Below the pieces are notes generated by a model. It was given only the letters and a program-made list of their open reading frames with translations, did no database searches and was not told the DNA's origin. DNA of 64,000 nucleotides from Varanus komodoensis (Eukaryota; Chordata; Lepidosauria; Squamata; Varanidae): assembly GCF_004798865.1 (NCBI RefSeq), contig NW_025336481.1, positions 19,942,742-20,006,741 on the forward strand, written 5' to 3'. Shown here in pieces: positions 1-11,239 of this stretch. The position numbers and the translations under genes are program-made. Position 1 is the first letter of the stretch, and each line of letters begins with the position of its first letter.

Positions 1-395
1 GCAAAAAGATGTTGTTAATACAAAATTAAGATGAGACATCTGGAACTCCTGTAAAGTCCTAGAAGAATCAGATTTAGACTGTAAACAAGACAGATTTGCT
101 CTTTTTTCATATTAGATAGTACTCTGGATGCCTGTCTGTTTTTGTAAACTTTTATTTTTGGGTGTTGTGAGGGTGATGATGGGGACTGAACAGGGGGATG
201 CATGTTGCTCACCCAGGTAGAGTTGATTGTCAGCCAATAATTCCACCACCAGATCATGGAAAGTTTGATTAGGATATTGCTGAAGAATATATGAAACAAG
301 AATTTTTCTCCAAGATCCAGATACAAATCTTAGAGCAACTATTCAGCTATCTGATCTTTCAGCTTTTGGGGGTGAGTAAACAGCACTGAGTCTGT
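1..395. other. Unassigned AT-rich sequence
   Basis: I see no gene or recognisable repeat here. The open frames in this stretch are short, lack family motifs and read like chance frames. Confidence 0.5.
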
Positions 396-404
396 TTGCT
401 TAGC

Positions 405-592
405 TTAAATCTTGTTTTCATGCTGCTTTACTACTTTTTTAAAGCTTCCCTGCTTTTAAATTGTTTAACTTGTATTGTTTTATTAGTCTTTTTATTGATT
501 TTGTGTTTTACTGTAAGCCATTCTAGGAGCACTTGTGGGCCAACAAATGGGATAATAGGCAACAAAAGCAAACAAGCAAATAAACGATAACA
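405..592 (+). mobile_element. LINE 3' end, L2-like (old fragment)
   Basis: T-rich sequence runs into a 'gtaagccattctaggag' phrase and ends in a degenerate A-rich tail with AAACAAGCAAATAAAC. This order (T-rich spacer, 'taagccac...' phrase, AAAT-type tail) matches the better preserved L2-clade 3' ends at 13.9 and 40.6 kb. No coding part remains. Assignment to the L2 clade rests on the shared tail pattern only. Confidence 0.45.
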
Positions 593-599
593 GAATGAA

Positions 600-2170
600 A
601 AAAGGTTCAAATAATGGAAAAAAAATGAAAGGAAGGAAGGAGCTATGTGTATAGACAGTAACAGGACTATATAAGGTGTAGCATATTTTCTGATTGTTTT
701 TTAATTCTTTTCTGACTAGCATTGAATTAAGCAGACCAGGTGTGCATTCCTGCACAGTTAGACAGCTGGGATCCGATTGAAGTCCACAGGGTCAATGCAG
801 TGTAGCTGTAGACAGGAGTGTGGGCCCATGGTGCAAATGTGCATGCTTACAGTTTAATGGAATTGTTTTTCAACTGAGTTCTTTGAAATGACCTACAACA
901 TTTGTAGACCACAGGAGGTACATCACAAAATACCACACCATCCACCCAGCTGGAGGAGGAACAGTTACATGGTATTTTCTTCTCCTGGTTCCTAATCCTG
1001 GATACTTGTTTACAGGGTAGTTGCTGTTTGTTGCTGGTGATCTGAGAAGGTTCCTGGCTACTCAACTGAGGCAATGCCCTGTTCCCTCCAACTTGTGCAC
1101 ATAAGGACATGCGTGTCTCTAGCTCTTTTGAGATGTTGATTTTTATGTGCTTTGCTGCTCTTCAGCTCAGTAACTGGTAGACATAATGGTGATACTGTGT
1201 TCACGAAACTCTGTCTCACACATATATAAACACTGCATAAGGTGCCTAAACATGGAAGCTTGATTGCCCTAGAACTGCCTCCACTTTTCTCTAGTTGTAA
1301 AACATACTCCTGCACTATGTTCCTTAAGAATTTGGATTATGCTTGGGTGCAAGTGTTATTTCCTTTGCAATGTGCTTTAAAATGCCCACCAAAGGGATAC
1401 CTTAGTAAAACACTTGAGCTTTGCAATATTTAAAATAAAATTACTAATAAATGTTGTGTACACCCCACTCCCTGGACAGTTCAAAGTTACAGGGACAGAC
1501 CTAACATGGTTTGGTTTCCTCTGAAAAAGAGAGACTTGAAGACTTTATTTACAAAAATGCAACTAGAGGCAACGTGTGCTCTGCTGTAGCAGCAATAGAG
1601 AAAGATACTTGCACCTACAAAGTGCCTTCTCTCCTTCAGCTGAGACCGTTATGCTTCTGACTCACTCCTGTTCCAAAACCTACCCAAATGTTATTTCTTC
1701 ACACAGAATTGTCCCTCCCCTTTTGCTGGAGGGTAAAATGTATCAGCTTCTGATGGCTCTCCCATTCCAAACACTCCAGAGAAATGCTCAACTATTTTGT
1801 AACAATTATTTCAACTATTTCCTGTTGAGGAAACTTCTCCCAGCCACCCTGGGCCATTGGCCAATAATATGCCTAACAAGAAGAATCAGATAAGTCAGCT
1901 GGAAAGAGCTATGTGATCACACTGTATGGGAGGTGGTAACCATCTGCTATCATTTATACATGAACAGCACTGCATTATTGTCAAAACTGTATTTTTGTTC
2001 ACTTTAAAGAATGTGCATAAAGTGGCGGTAGTCAGTAGAGAGGGTGGAGCTACAAGCCATTTGCTTTTCAGTTAAAAAAAAAAAAAGTGAACTTAGACAT
2101 TTTCCTTGGGATCCTCTGGATAAATAAAAGTGAATTATAGTAAGAACTTTTATGAAGCAGATTATCTTTG
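600..2170. other. Unassigned sequence
   Basis: No gene, RNA or repeat family was recognised. Open frames of 60-105 codons on both strands have no motif, no consistent splice signals and no homology I can name. Confidence 0.45.
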
Positions 2171-2198
2171 ACACACACACACACACACACACACACAA
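2171..2198. repeat. (AC)n microsatellite, about 14 units
   Basis: Uninterrupted alternating A and C. Perfect dinucleotide arrays of this length are usually polymorphic between individuals. The flanks show no repeat I can name. Confidence 0.97.
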
Positions 2199-2956
2199 CA
2201 TTTTGGTTTTACACTGACATTGGCCACAACAGACAAGAATTTGATAAATGTGCCTTGGTGTGTGTGTGGGGCATTTCTTCCTGTTTTAAATTGGGCTAGT
2301 AGCAGTCAACTGCCTTTTAACAGGCAGACCTCTTGTTCTCAATGGATGTAAGCTTCTGAATAGGGTGACTACATGCATCAAGTGTCTGGCATGAGAGGCA
2401 CAGGGGGTGATCTTCAGCCCACCAGACTTTGTACCTTGCAATCTATACAGCCATTTTCAGTAGTCTAGACAAAGCACCATGGAGGGGGAGGGAAGGGGAC
2501 TGGGCAGCCATTTGGATGTGGCATAAGCAATTGGCTCTAACCTCATCTTCCTTTCACTTCCCTGGCATTCCCCTTTCCTCCTCTCTGAGACCAATTTCTG
2601 ACCTGAGAGAGTCATCTGCCATTATTCTTTCTGTGCTGGCTGCAAGGAGAGTGAGCTGGGGGTTCTATATTCAGAGTTGCAGTGCTGACATCACCTGACC
2701 TTGGAGCTGGGATTCCAAATATGTGGTGCTCCAGATAATATCAGGGGTCCATAGCATTGTGATTTTAGTTGATTAAACAGTTGATAAGCATGCAAAGGGT
2801 GAAGCCTCACTATGCACTTTGAAAGTATTATGAGAACTCACCGTTTAAGAAACAAAAGCTGTTGCTAATTATTTGAGGGAAAAAGCATCTTCAACATTTT
2901 TGATTTCCTTTAAACTAATAGCCACATAAATATTCAACCATGATGTTAGGCTTATC

Positions 2957-3080
2957 CAGTCTTCCTCAACCTGGCAATGTACAGATGTTTTGAACTACAA
3001 CTCAAAGCATTTGTTACCATTGGCTATGCTGGCTTGAAGCTGATGGAAAATAGAGTGTGAAACATCTGAGAGGGCATCTG
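2957..3080. mobile_element. Fold-back MITE, probably hAT-derived
   Basis: The left arm contains 'cttcctcaacctggc' and 'acagatgttttgaactaca'. The right arm ends with 'aacatctgagagggcatctg', which is roughly the reverse complement of the left arm. The centre reads like 'accattggctatgctggct'. The same arms and centre recur at 43.3, 51.1, 54.3 and 62.5 kb in this window, so it is a dispersed family. CAG...CTG-like ends suggest a hAT derivative, but I do not see a clear 8-bp target duplication at this copy. Confidence 0.6.
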
Positions 3081-3140
3081 ATTATGGAATTAGAAGAATT
3101 ATTAGAATTAGAGGAGCCATTTTCTTAGCATTCTCTTATG

Positions 3141-3330
3141 CACAATTTATTTATTTATTTAAAATTTTTGTATCCCACCCTTTACAGTGTCTTACAGCCA
3201 TCAATAATTAGATTGGCTTGTCTTCGAGAACTCTTGTCAGGATTGCACTCCTTCATTTCATTTACTATATTTCTATATGATTCATCGCTAAAGCTGCTGG
3301 GCAGTTTACAAGGATTAAAAAGGTTAATAA
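3141..3330 (-). mobile_element. Two stacked L2-like LINE 3' tails
   Basis: Read on the minus strand, one tail runs 'cactgtaaagggtggga...' and ends in (TAAA)n at 3145-3165. A second, ending near 3262, contains 'tgtaaactgcccagcag' followed by 'atatagaaatatagtaaat'. Both phrases are the usual last bases of squamate L2-clade LINEs or SINEs that share their tails. No coding sequence is attached, so these are strongly 5'-truncated copies lying end to end with the BovB remnant. Confidence 0.55.
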
Positions 3331-3334
3331 ACAA

Positions 3335-4640
3335 TATTTGTTGTTGTATGCATCAAATAGTTTCTGATCCTATGAATGAACGAATGCCCTCCAAAATGGC
3401 CTTTCCTAAACAGCCCTGCTCAGCTCTTGTAAACTCAAAGTTATGGGTTTCTTTATGGAATCAGTCCATCTTGTAGTTGGGTCATGGATTTGATTTCTGT
3501 GCTGGCCATCTGGTGATGGCCGTATGTGGTCATCCAATCGATGTCTGAAGTATATATTTGTGATAAATAGATGGCTGAATTCAGGTCTGAGTTATTCTGC
3601 TACTTTGTTTCTGACTCATAGGTCAAATTCTCCCACAACTTTGGACTGTACTTTGTTTCCTACGTTCATGTTCCAGTTACCTATGATTATCAGCATATCT
3701 CCTTTTGGTTTATCAATTTCCTCTTGGATGATTGCATCGATGTGTTTGATTTCTTCCTCAGCATTTGTTGTTGGAACATAGACTTGAATGATGGTTATGT
3801 TGATAAGTTTTCTACAAATTCCAGTTGATATGATTCATTTGGATTTCTGCATTATAGCCCCTTACTGCTTGTGCTACATCTTCCCTCAATATTTGAGTAA
3901 TTCCTTTTCTTCTGACTTTGTCATTTCTAGAATAAAACACTTTGTGCTTGTCTAACTGAAAAAGTTCCATACTAGTCTAGTTTGCTAACACCAAGTACAG
4001 CGATGTTTAAACATTCAGTTTCTTGCTTTACAGTTTCCAGTTTGCCTTGATTCATACTTCTCACATTCTGTGTTCCCTTTTATGGGTTTTGCAGCATATG
4101 TACTTCTGTGATTGTCAGGCACTAGACTTTCTTTCAGTTTTGATCTAGTTGCATCAGAAACAACAACTAGTGCTATTTGTATTTGTCCTTTGCTCTTCTG
4201 CAGTAGCTAATAGAATGCCTTCCAAACTAAGGGTCTCATTTTCTGGCACTACCTCTTGTTTCATGTTATATTGTTGCATCATAAGGTTTACAAGGCTAGA
4301 ATATTCAGAAGTGGTTTATCATTGCCTTCTTCCGTGCAGTACTAACCAGACTTGGCTAGAGTGCTAGTGATGTTGTCTTGGAAAGATCTTCCACCAGGGT
4401 CACCTTCAATTGTCACTGCTGCCCAATGGCTGCCTTTCAGAAGTTTCTCTGATCCCATCACCTTCAGAGATATTTGTTCGCTTCTGCTGATGTGGCCCTC
4501 ACTCCCGAAGAGGGTGGGTTCATCTTAATTTGGTATCTCTGCTTTGACCATTCTTCCTTGGGTAGGAGAGGCTGGCCTCCTGGTAGCATTGCCCTCAGCT
4601 TCTCTGAAACTGTCAAACCAACTCACCATGTGAAACAGTT
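3335..4640 (-). mobile_element. BovB (RTE clade) LINE, internally deleted and decayed
   Basis: A non-LTR retrotransposon remnant. On the minus strand the sequence runs from a 5' untranslated part (about 4640-4090) into the ORF. Readable pieces include MNQGKLETVKQEIECLNIA (near 4060-4000), QVYVPTTNAEEEI (near 3790-3740), the endonuclease segment GDMLIIIGNWNMNVGN (near 3700-3650) and SPDGQHRNQIHD (near 3515-3480). These line up in order with the apurinic-like endonuclease of BovB ORF2. At about 3480 the sequence jumps to the BovB 3' UTR ('aactttgagtttacaag', then a decayed 'cataggatcag...' end). The whole reverse transcriptase, several kb in a complete element, is missing. Several stops and small shifts interrupt the remaining frame, so it is inactive and fairly old. 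BovB is the partner whose tail is shared by the Sauria-type SINE at 60.7 kb. Confidence 0.8.
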
Positions 4641-4657
4641 GACATACAAACATATAA

Positions 4658-4661
<4 letters not shown>

Positions 4662-4691
<30 letters not shown>
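4662..4691. repeat. (CA)n microsatellite, about 15 units
   Basis: Uninterrupted CA dinucleotides lie directly beyond the 5' end of the BovB remnant. Open frames crossing it read as Thr-His repeats and have no meaning. Confidence 0.97.
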
Positions 4692-4692
<1 letters not shown>

Positions 4693-6081
4693 CTCTAAGA
4701 GCAGAATCCTAAGTATGTCTGGGGAGTCCTCTATCTCCCAAATGATGCAGAGTGGGATTTGTATGAGGTTTTCTGTTTAACATGCATTAGATTGCACGTT
4801 AACCAGTTTTAAACAATCAGTAATGAACTCTGACTGCTCTAAAATGAAGGCAGCCTTCTCCAGCCCGAGACCTTCCATAATGGGAGTTTTAGTTCAGCAT
4901 CTGGTGAGTACCAAGATAGGGAAGGCAGAGCAAAGAGTATACAGATCCAGTCACTTGGTCACCACTGGTGTTTGAACAGATGTGGTACCTGGCTGACAGA
5001 ATAGATGAGAAAGCTGTTCTTCTTTCTTTCCATGTGTGCTGCTTTATGTGAGACCTCTCTGCTTCCTCTTCTGACCTCCTCAGCTACTCATCACAATCCT
5101 TCTCAACTGAATCAAGGCTCTCAAGTGATTTTCAGTTGAGCCCTGGCAGGCAGTGCTCAATAATTCACTACCCAGGTATGTGTGAAGAGCCCAGAACACA
5201 CAGCAAGGATGGGATGCCTCGTGTCATTGATGATCTCAACATCTCTGTCTCTTTCCTTTCCAAACTGGTGCTTAGAATGTTGCTGACTCCTTCATTTTTC
5301 AAACATTTTGGTATCCTGGTTAAAAGTACTATATCTGTGTTGAGCATTATACTGTTACAAGAATAAGTGATGACACATGCTTATTTTTTCAATGCAGTAA
5401 CTTTAGTGAACTCAATTGTTACATTGTAATGATCGAATTTCGAATCAAATTATGAAACTGAATTATTTAATGATAGCTCTTTTTGCAAACACTTTTGTGC
5501 CAATGCTGCCATCTTCTGGAAATTTGTTGGTACTACAGTTACACAAACATTTCCCAGGGAAAAGCCACTCTTTAAAATTGTGAGACAAAATATCACAAGA
5601 TATAAGAAAAATAGAATCCAAGAAGCAGCTAATAGTCAAATATTCAATCCATGATCAATGGGAAGAAATACAGGATCTCCATTCAGGATAATTTAATGTG
5701 TGAATAATCATTATAGAAACGTTTGTTAGTTTTATACTGATAAAAGATAATATATACTGTATTATGTTTTGTATAAAACCATTAATTTAAAGACAGTTCC
5801 AGCTAATTACAGAAAAGAATGCCACTGGAATTTCTAATGAAGTATGGGGGTGAAGCTTCTCTCTCTATCTCTGACCATTTTCATGGCTTTCCTGCACTTA
5901 GCTTGTAATTTGGTAAACGTACAGTTATTAGAAATTACACAAGTATTTCATGTGCCTTAGCTCAAAGTTGTGCTACTGTTTAATCTTCGTAAACTTTGAA
6001 TATTGGTTGGTATAGAAATGCAATGAATGAATGGATGTTAGGCAAAATCAGTTTTGTTAGTGCTGGATGTGCCAGGAAGAT
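4692..6081. other. Unassigned sequence
   Basis: No gene or repeat family was recognised. The part 5390-5830 is AT-rich and free of obvious repeats. 'gctgccatcttctgg' near 5508 resembles a weak CTCF-type half motif but is too degenerate to annotate. Confidence 0.4.
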
Positions 6082-6252
6082 AGGCAGCTGCCTTACATTC
6101 AGTCAGCCCATTGGCCCATCTAGCTCAATCATGTCCATCCTGACTGAGGCGGCTCTCCAGAACTTTAGACAGGAATGTTTCCCAGTTTTGCCTGGCGATG
6201 CCAGGGGATGGACATGGGACCTTTTTCCTGCAAAGCCACCAAGTCGCTGCAC
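6082..6252 (-). mobile_element. tRNA-derived SINE, old copy
   Basis: On the plus strand the copy begins with 'aggcagctgccttaca', runs through 'agcccattggcccatctagc' and 'ggcggctctccag', and ends near 'ggacatgggacctttt...gcaaag'. On the minus strand this is a tRNA-like head with a degraded B box (GGTCCCATGTCC), a body, and a tail matching a common squamate SINE whose head resembles tRNA-Ala. A second copy of the same family, in the other orientation, is at 52468-52625. The copy is diverged and has no clear target duplication. Confidence 0.65.
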
Positions 6253-6488
6253 TTTTCCTATGCCTTACATTAGGTTATGCATTTCCCCTAGATATTGGTG
6301 TGGTGCTTGCTCCGTGGAATGTAAGTGTATGAATATTTAAAATCATCTATTTGTTACTGCTTATGATATTATTAGAAGACACATCTCATACAGTTTCTGT
6401 GCTATATTGTGAACTTTTAATGTTTATATCCTTGGTGGCTGGGCACCCTTCCACCATAAAGTTCAGCACTAAAGCATTCCAACAGTGC

Positions 6489-6532
6489 TGGAGGAGGAGG
6501 AGGAGGAGGAGGAAGAGGAGAAAGAAGGAAAA
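6489..6532. repeat. (GGA)n purine-rich simple repeat
   Basis: GGA triplets grade into GAAGAGGAGAAAGAAGG. Translated in the forward frame this gives a run of Arg and Lys, which is a by-product of the repeat and not a protein signal. Confidence 0.9.
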
Positions 6533-6599
6533 AATACACAAAGAACAGAAAGACCACTTTCTTCTGCCACATAGCTTGGCTGTCATTTGTTTAAGTATT

Positions 6600-9500
6600 T
6601 CCTCAAATACTTAAAGCCATTAATGAAGTGATTAACCCAACAAATATTTTTAAAGCTATGGCTGAAATCTGGGATTTTCTATGCAGAAAGGCTATTTCAC
6701 ACCCATCTTTGTTACACTAAGCATATATCACAGTACAATACTAGCAGTAGTTTGGATCATGTTGGAATGATGTGAAAAGTGCCAGTGCTTATCTTGATTC
6801 TGTGGTACAGAAACTGATTTAAAGAACTTATCTTTGGAATATTTATTTAAACAACACCTTCATTGCATTAGTATTATCACCAAGGGGAGAACTACACAGG
6901 AGACCCTCCATTGATGCTGGAGCCAGTTTCACTATTTATGCAAAACACGTTTATCACAGTTGGGGCACATGCTAATGAATACAGAGCAGTGTTGTGACTG
7001 TGATTTTGTGTCATACGCAGATGCAATTGTGGGAGAAGTAAGAGCTGGACAGCAGATATGTGTGGGGAAATAGTCCTTTAAGGTTCATTTGTCTTTGCTT
7101 TTGTCTTTCTTACCTCATTTAGCCATATGCAGGTTTGCTAGAGCAAATGAGCAGGGTTTTTTTTTTAAAGAAAAAAATCACAGCTCCTCCTGCTTGCTCA
7201 CAAAGAATCATGGGGAAGGATTGGCGTGAAGAGGGGCAGCTGCAGTGCTGCTGCTGCTGTCTTGCTACCTCCCGTGCGCTGAAGCCACCAGGATCAGCAC
7301 CCCCATTCCCCTCTCCCCAAAAGCAATTCTGGTGGATGTCAGTGGGATTTACTTATCAGTAAAGTGATAGAAGAGAATGTGATTTTCTTCTGAGTAGACA
7401 GTCTTTTAAGGCTTGCAAAGTCATTGCAAAGTTTTATTCTCCCCAAGGACAGGTGAGGAGGAAGCAGCACCACATTTACACTCTAGTTCATGGGGCAAAT
7501 TGGAAAGAGAGAAGCCATGCGGGGTGGGGAGAGGCAGGAAAGCAGCCCGAGTATCTCCTCAGAGTTGCTGTTTTGCTGAACTTCGACTTGCTTATAAGCT
7601 TTGTCAGGCTTTGACAGTTGTCATGATTGGGGGACTCAGGATCTGGAAACCAGGCAGGACAAGGGAGAATTAGCAGTCAGTCCCAATGAGCCAAAAACCT
7701 GTGAGTGGTTCTAAAGAGGCAGGAGTTGAGAAGCAAGGAAGTAATAGAGAGTCAAGAAGGCCAGGAGCAAGTGCATAGCCACCTCCAGGTAGGAATTGCC
7801 TCCAAAGCCTAGAAGTAGGCATGTAATCAGAATCACCCAGGAGTCAAAATCCAAGACAGCAATCATGGACTAGGAACAGGTATACACACTGGATAAGTTG
7901 TTCAGGCTAACAAACTGGTTTTGAACTTGGTAGAGAAGGAGTGGTCCTTGGAATATGGGAACAGTGCTCAGGCAGGATTGCACTGAAGCCTAAATGTCAT
8001 CCATGAACTAAAGAGTTCAGGAAGCACTGGCAATGCAGGAGGTAAGGCATGAGAGAAGCCCAGATTCAGCGCTTCCCCACTCAGTGCCCTACTATGATTT
8101 TGCCACTCTCGTTTATTGAAAAAACTAACCGGCATGGATTCAACTTAGGGTCACTGAATCCCATGCCTAAATCTCCATCTGTCAGCATACCTGGTATGTG
8201 CTGGGAATCTTACTTTCAAGGAGGGGTGCCAAAACTATTTTGAATGGTGTGAAAAGTGTTGCTAGGTGAGGTTTTGCAAATCACTTTGGATTTAATTGGA
8301 GGTGGCTAGGTTAGGAGTCAGTGGGACTGACTGATGCTATCTGAGCACTAGAGTTCTATGTTTTACCACTGCATCATTGTAACACTTTCTTAATTTGAGT
8401 GTGTATATAGTACAGAAAGATTATTATAGACACACTCTAAGTCTCTGGTGCTGTTTCTTCAAGGCACCTGACTTTACCAGCCCGAAACTTCCCACGCCTT
8501 GCAAAAGTGTGTGTATTGGCATGTCACCGTCATACTTACTGAGAATTTCCCTTTCCCGTGCCACAATATTCTGTCCAGATGTGGCAAGCTAACAGAGAGG
8601 AATCTTATATTACTTTTTATTATCTTTGCTAAAGGAATGCTTGCCCATTCATCTTGCATTATGAGTACAATCATTCTTCCTACAATTCTTGTGCTAGCTT
8701 GCTCCTGATGCTACAATCCTTACACTCTTAAGAATCCAGACTTGCTGCTTTGGAGACCTGCCCTCCTTGCTAACGCAAGGTCCTCAGAGAGATTTTACAC
8801 GTGATAAATTAAATTGCCCATAAACCTCTGCCTTATGTTATGTTAAAACTTAATCATTGTTAGTTCAGAAGAGAAAACTGAGAGCGGACATTTGTAGTGC
8901 CAATAAGCATGGTGACAAACCCAAGTAGCTTGTATTCAAGACTCGATTGAAGCAAGACTTATTTTAACCATTCATGTGTGAAAATACCTTTAATGTAGGA
9001 GTAGTAACAGCATCCCCAAAGGAACAAAATTGTGACTAGACTTTTACTTTGTTCACATCCTTAAAGTTGGCATCATGTACATTCTATCATGCATTTCTCT
9101 TAATATTGCTTTGGGGCCAATCTAGAATAACTTTGCTGCAATAAGCACAATGTAGTCCTGTTGTTTAATGGCATTGCTATAGAGCTTCTGGGAAATAGGC
9201 ATGCTATCATGTAATGGTGAAAAGTGTTTTATTGGAACTGGGAGGGGCTGTTACTAGGATGTGGGAAGAGCAAAAACAAAATAACACGAACAGCAAACCC
9301 TCCGAAGAAAGAATTCTTTGCTTGTTATCCTGGCCTCCTGACATGCTGAGACAAAGCAGGCAGTGATGGCTTTGCTTGCCCTGTAATTTTATGAACAGCA
9401 GGGAGTTGGTGGTGGTGATTCCCCTTTTGTATCCCTATGAAAGTATTGTGCTCAAAATGTGGATCATCCTCCCACCCAGGAGCTTATCTCTGCTTCATCC

Positions 9501-9885
9501 TCGAGGCTGCAGAAGCGATAGCTCCCTCCTGCCATGACAGTGAATGCTGCTCTAAATGTGCAGTGCTATTTTGGAGTGGAGCTGGAGAGGCTTGTAGGGA
9601 AGGAGCATGACTAGACTCCACCAGGAGAGGGAGACATTCAGTTTGTGCACACCTATTTTCAGCACAGCAGCATGCATTTAGAACAATCGAGGAATCCGTC
9701 TGTTGGTTGGAGACGTGTCACTTCACACCTGTGGAGGACTGAGCCCAGCGTGCCCTTGTCACTGATCACTGTGTGGGGCCTTATGTGACACTGAAGTTGC
9801 CCGCAGGCTCAGCTGTGCTTCTTTTGTGACTGAGCAGAATTTATTCAGTGGGAGGGCTCCGTGCAGAGCTTTTCTCATGTGGGAT
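6600..9885. other. Unassigned sequence
   Basis: About 3.3 kb with no gene, RNA or full repeat that I recognise. A short poly-T/poly-A stretch sits at 7150-7170 and a CTG-rich patch at 7240-7260. 'cagtgggatttact' near 7338 resembles one arm of the small fold-back family seen at 40.5 kb. Open frames of 60-90 codons lack motifs. Confidence 0.4.
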
Positions 9886-9889
9886 TCAG

Positions 9890-10480
9890 ATTGCAAAATG
9901 AGCAAGAAAATGCTAGTTTAATCCATCATGATTACCTGTGAACCCAGTGCAGGAAGCTGGAAGGGCTTGCTCTGAAGTCTTTCATTAGCTAACATATAAT
10001 TTGGGCTGAGCAACTGCCATGGTATTAAGCTACAAACTCTGCTAAGTATATTAAAAGTTTTAATTTGTGAAGCACAGGCCAGGTTTAGCTCAGTCCCCCT
10101 GGCATGAGAGTTACAGTCAAGCAGCATAGTGAGTCCATGTTCTGAACGACAGAATTACAAACAGCTTAGGCACATGTAATGTGAAGGTAAACACATTTTA
10201 TTGTAGATTTGAGCTCAGTAACTTAAGTGAAGCCCAATTAATGGAATCACCCAACTAAATTGAGTAATTTATTTGGTTCAGCAATGCTCATTCATTAGAA
10301 AGGTATATTTGGCAAAAGGGATAGTAAACTGTTATGTTGGGGTTAATGATTGTTATGTTTCTTCAAAGCAGCTTTCTACAGAGAACAGTTTTCTCATACC
10401 CAAAGCTGAAATTTGTCGCCATGGCAACACACCAGAGTTTGTGGGTGCTCTGTAACTGCTGTCTGTGGATCTATCCCTCA
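9890..10480. promoter_or_regulatory. Candidate enhancer, AT-rich and repeat-poor
   Basis: The segment has no recognisable repeat and is dense in homeodomain-type cores such as CAATTAATGG (10237-10246) and TTAATGATTG (near 10343). It also holds an RFX-type X-box (10415-10428). Such clusters are typical of vertebrate developmental enhancers. That it is conserved or active is inference; no cross-species comparison was possible here. Confidence 0.3.
10415..10428. promoter_or_regulatory. RFX X-box, GTCGCCATGGCAAC
   Basis: The 14-mer fits the RFX consensus GTNRCC-NN-RGYAAC at every defined base and differs from the ideal palindrome at one position. RFX factors bind such sites in promoters and enhancers of ciliary genes and, for RFX5, MHC class II genes. 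Which RFX protein would bind, and what gene is controlled, cannot be told from the window. Confidence 0.5.
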
Positions 10481-10599
10481 AATGTTTATTTTTTTAAAAA
10501 ATTCTGACAAAGTGCAGACCAGTGGGCAATGTTTTCTAAGGAGAGCTGAACATGTTCTCAGCAACTTCACCTCTCTTTTATTAAGGACCTTTTAAATAG

Positions 10600-11198
10600 G
10601 GTATGAGTCAAAACCTCTAACCAGACTTCTTGACCCACTGTGCAAGTTTATAGATTCCTTCTTCAGACCTAAGTGAGACTGTAACTTCCTCTTGAAATCT
10701 GTTACTATGACCTTTGGACCCTTCTTTATATCCTTCATTGCTGGTGCCTGCTGAAAATATATGTGAAAACTACAGCCTAAGCTGTTCCAAGTCACTGAAT
10801 AATTCTGGATGTTTGCCTAAGAAAATGGTGTTGTATTGTGGTCAAGTAAAACCATAACCTTCCCTTTTGGCTTTTATATTGCTTGCTTTATAACCTTGAT
10901 AGCTGGCAGTTACTAGCTACAGGAAACATCCTACCAGCTGAGGCTGAAGAAAAAGGAAGCTTTTAATACAGCCAGAAGAAGGAGAAAAAATAGGTAGTTG
11001 CTCAGCAAGAAGAAACCTTGGGACTGTGTGGAAACTCACACTGTCTGACAAAGGAAGCTGCCTTCCCCTTATTTTCTTGGGGTACATTTTAAGCAAACAT
11101 ATTAGTGAAACAGCAAACATCTCCAATAAACACACTTTAGCACCAGAAAATGGACTCTGTGAAAAGCTCAAAGCAAACAAAGTACATGTGTCAGTGGC

Positions 11199-11200
<2 letters not shown>
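10600..11200. other. Unassigned sequence
   Basis: Nothing recognised. The open frames are short and without motifs. Confidence 0.4.

Positions 11201-11239
<39 letters not shown>
11201..11239. repeat. (GT)n microsatellite, about 19 units
   Basis: Uninterrupted GT dinucleotides. Overlapping open frames read as Val-Cys or Thr-His runs and are artefacts of the repeat. Confidence 0.98.

Noticed and set aside
6351-6614. Arg/Lys-rich peptide frame
   Set aside because: It is produced by the (GGA)n repeat.
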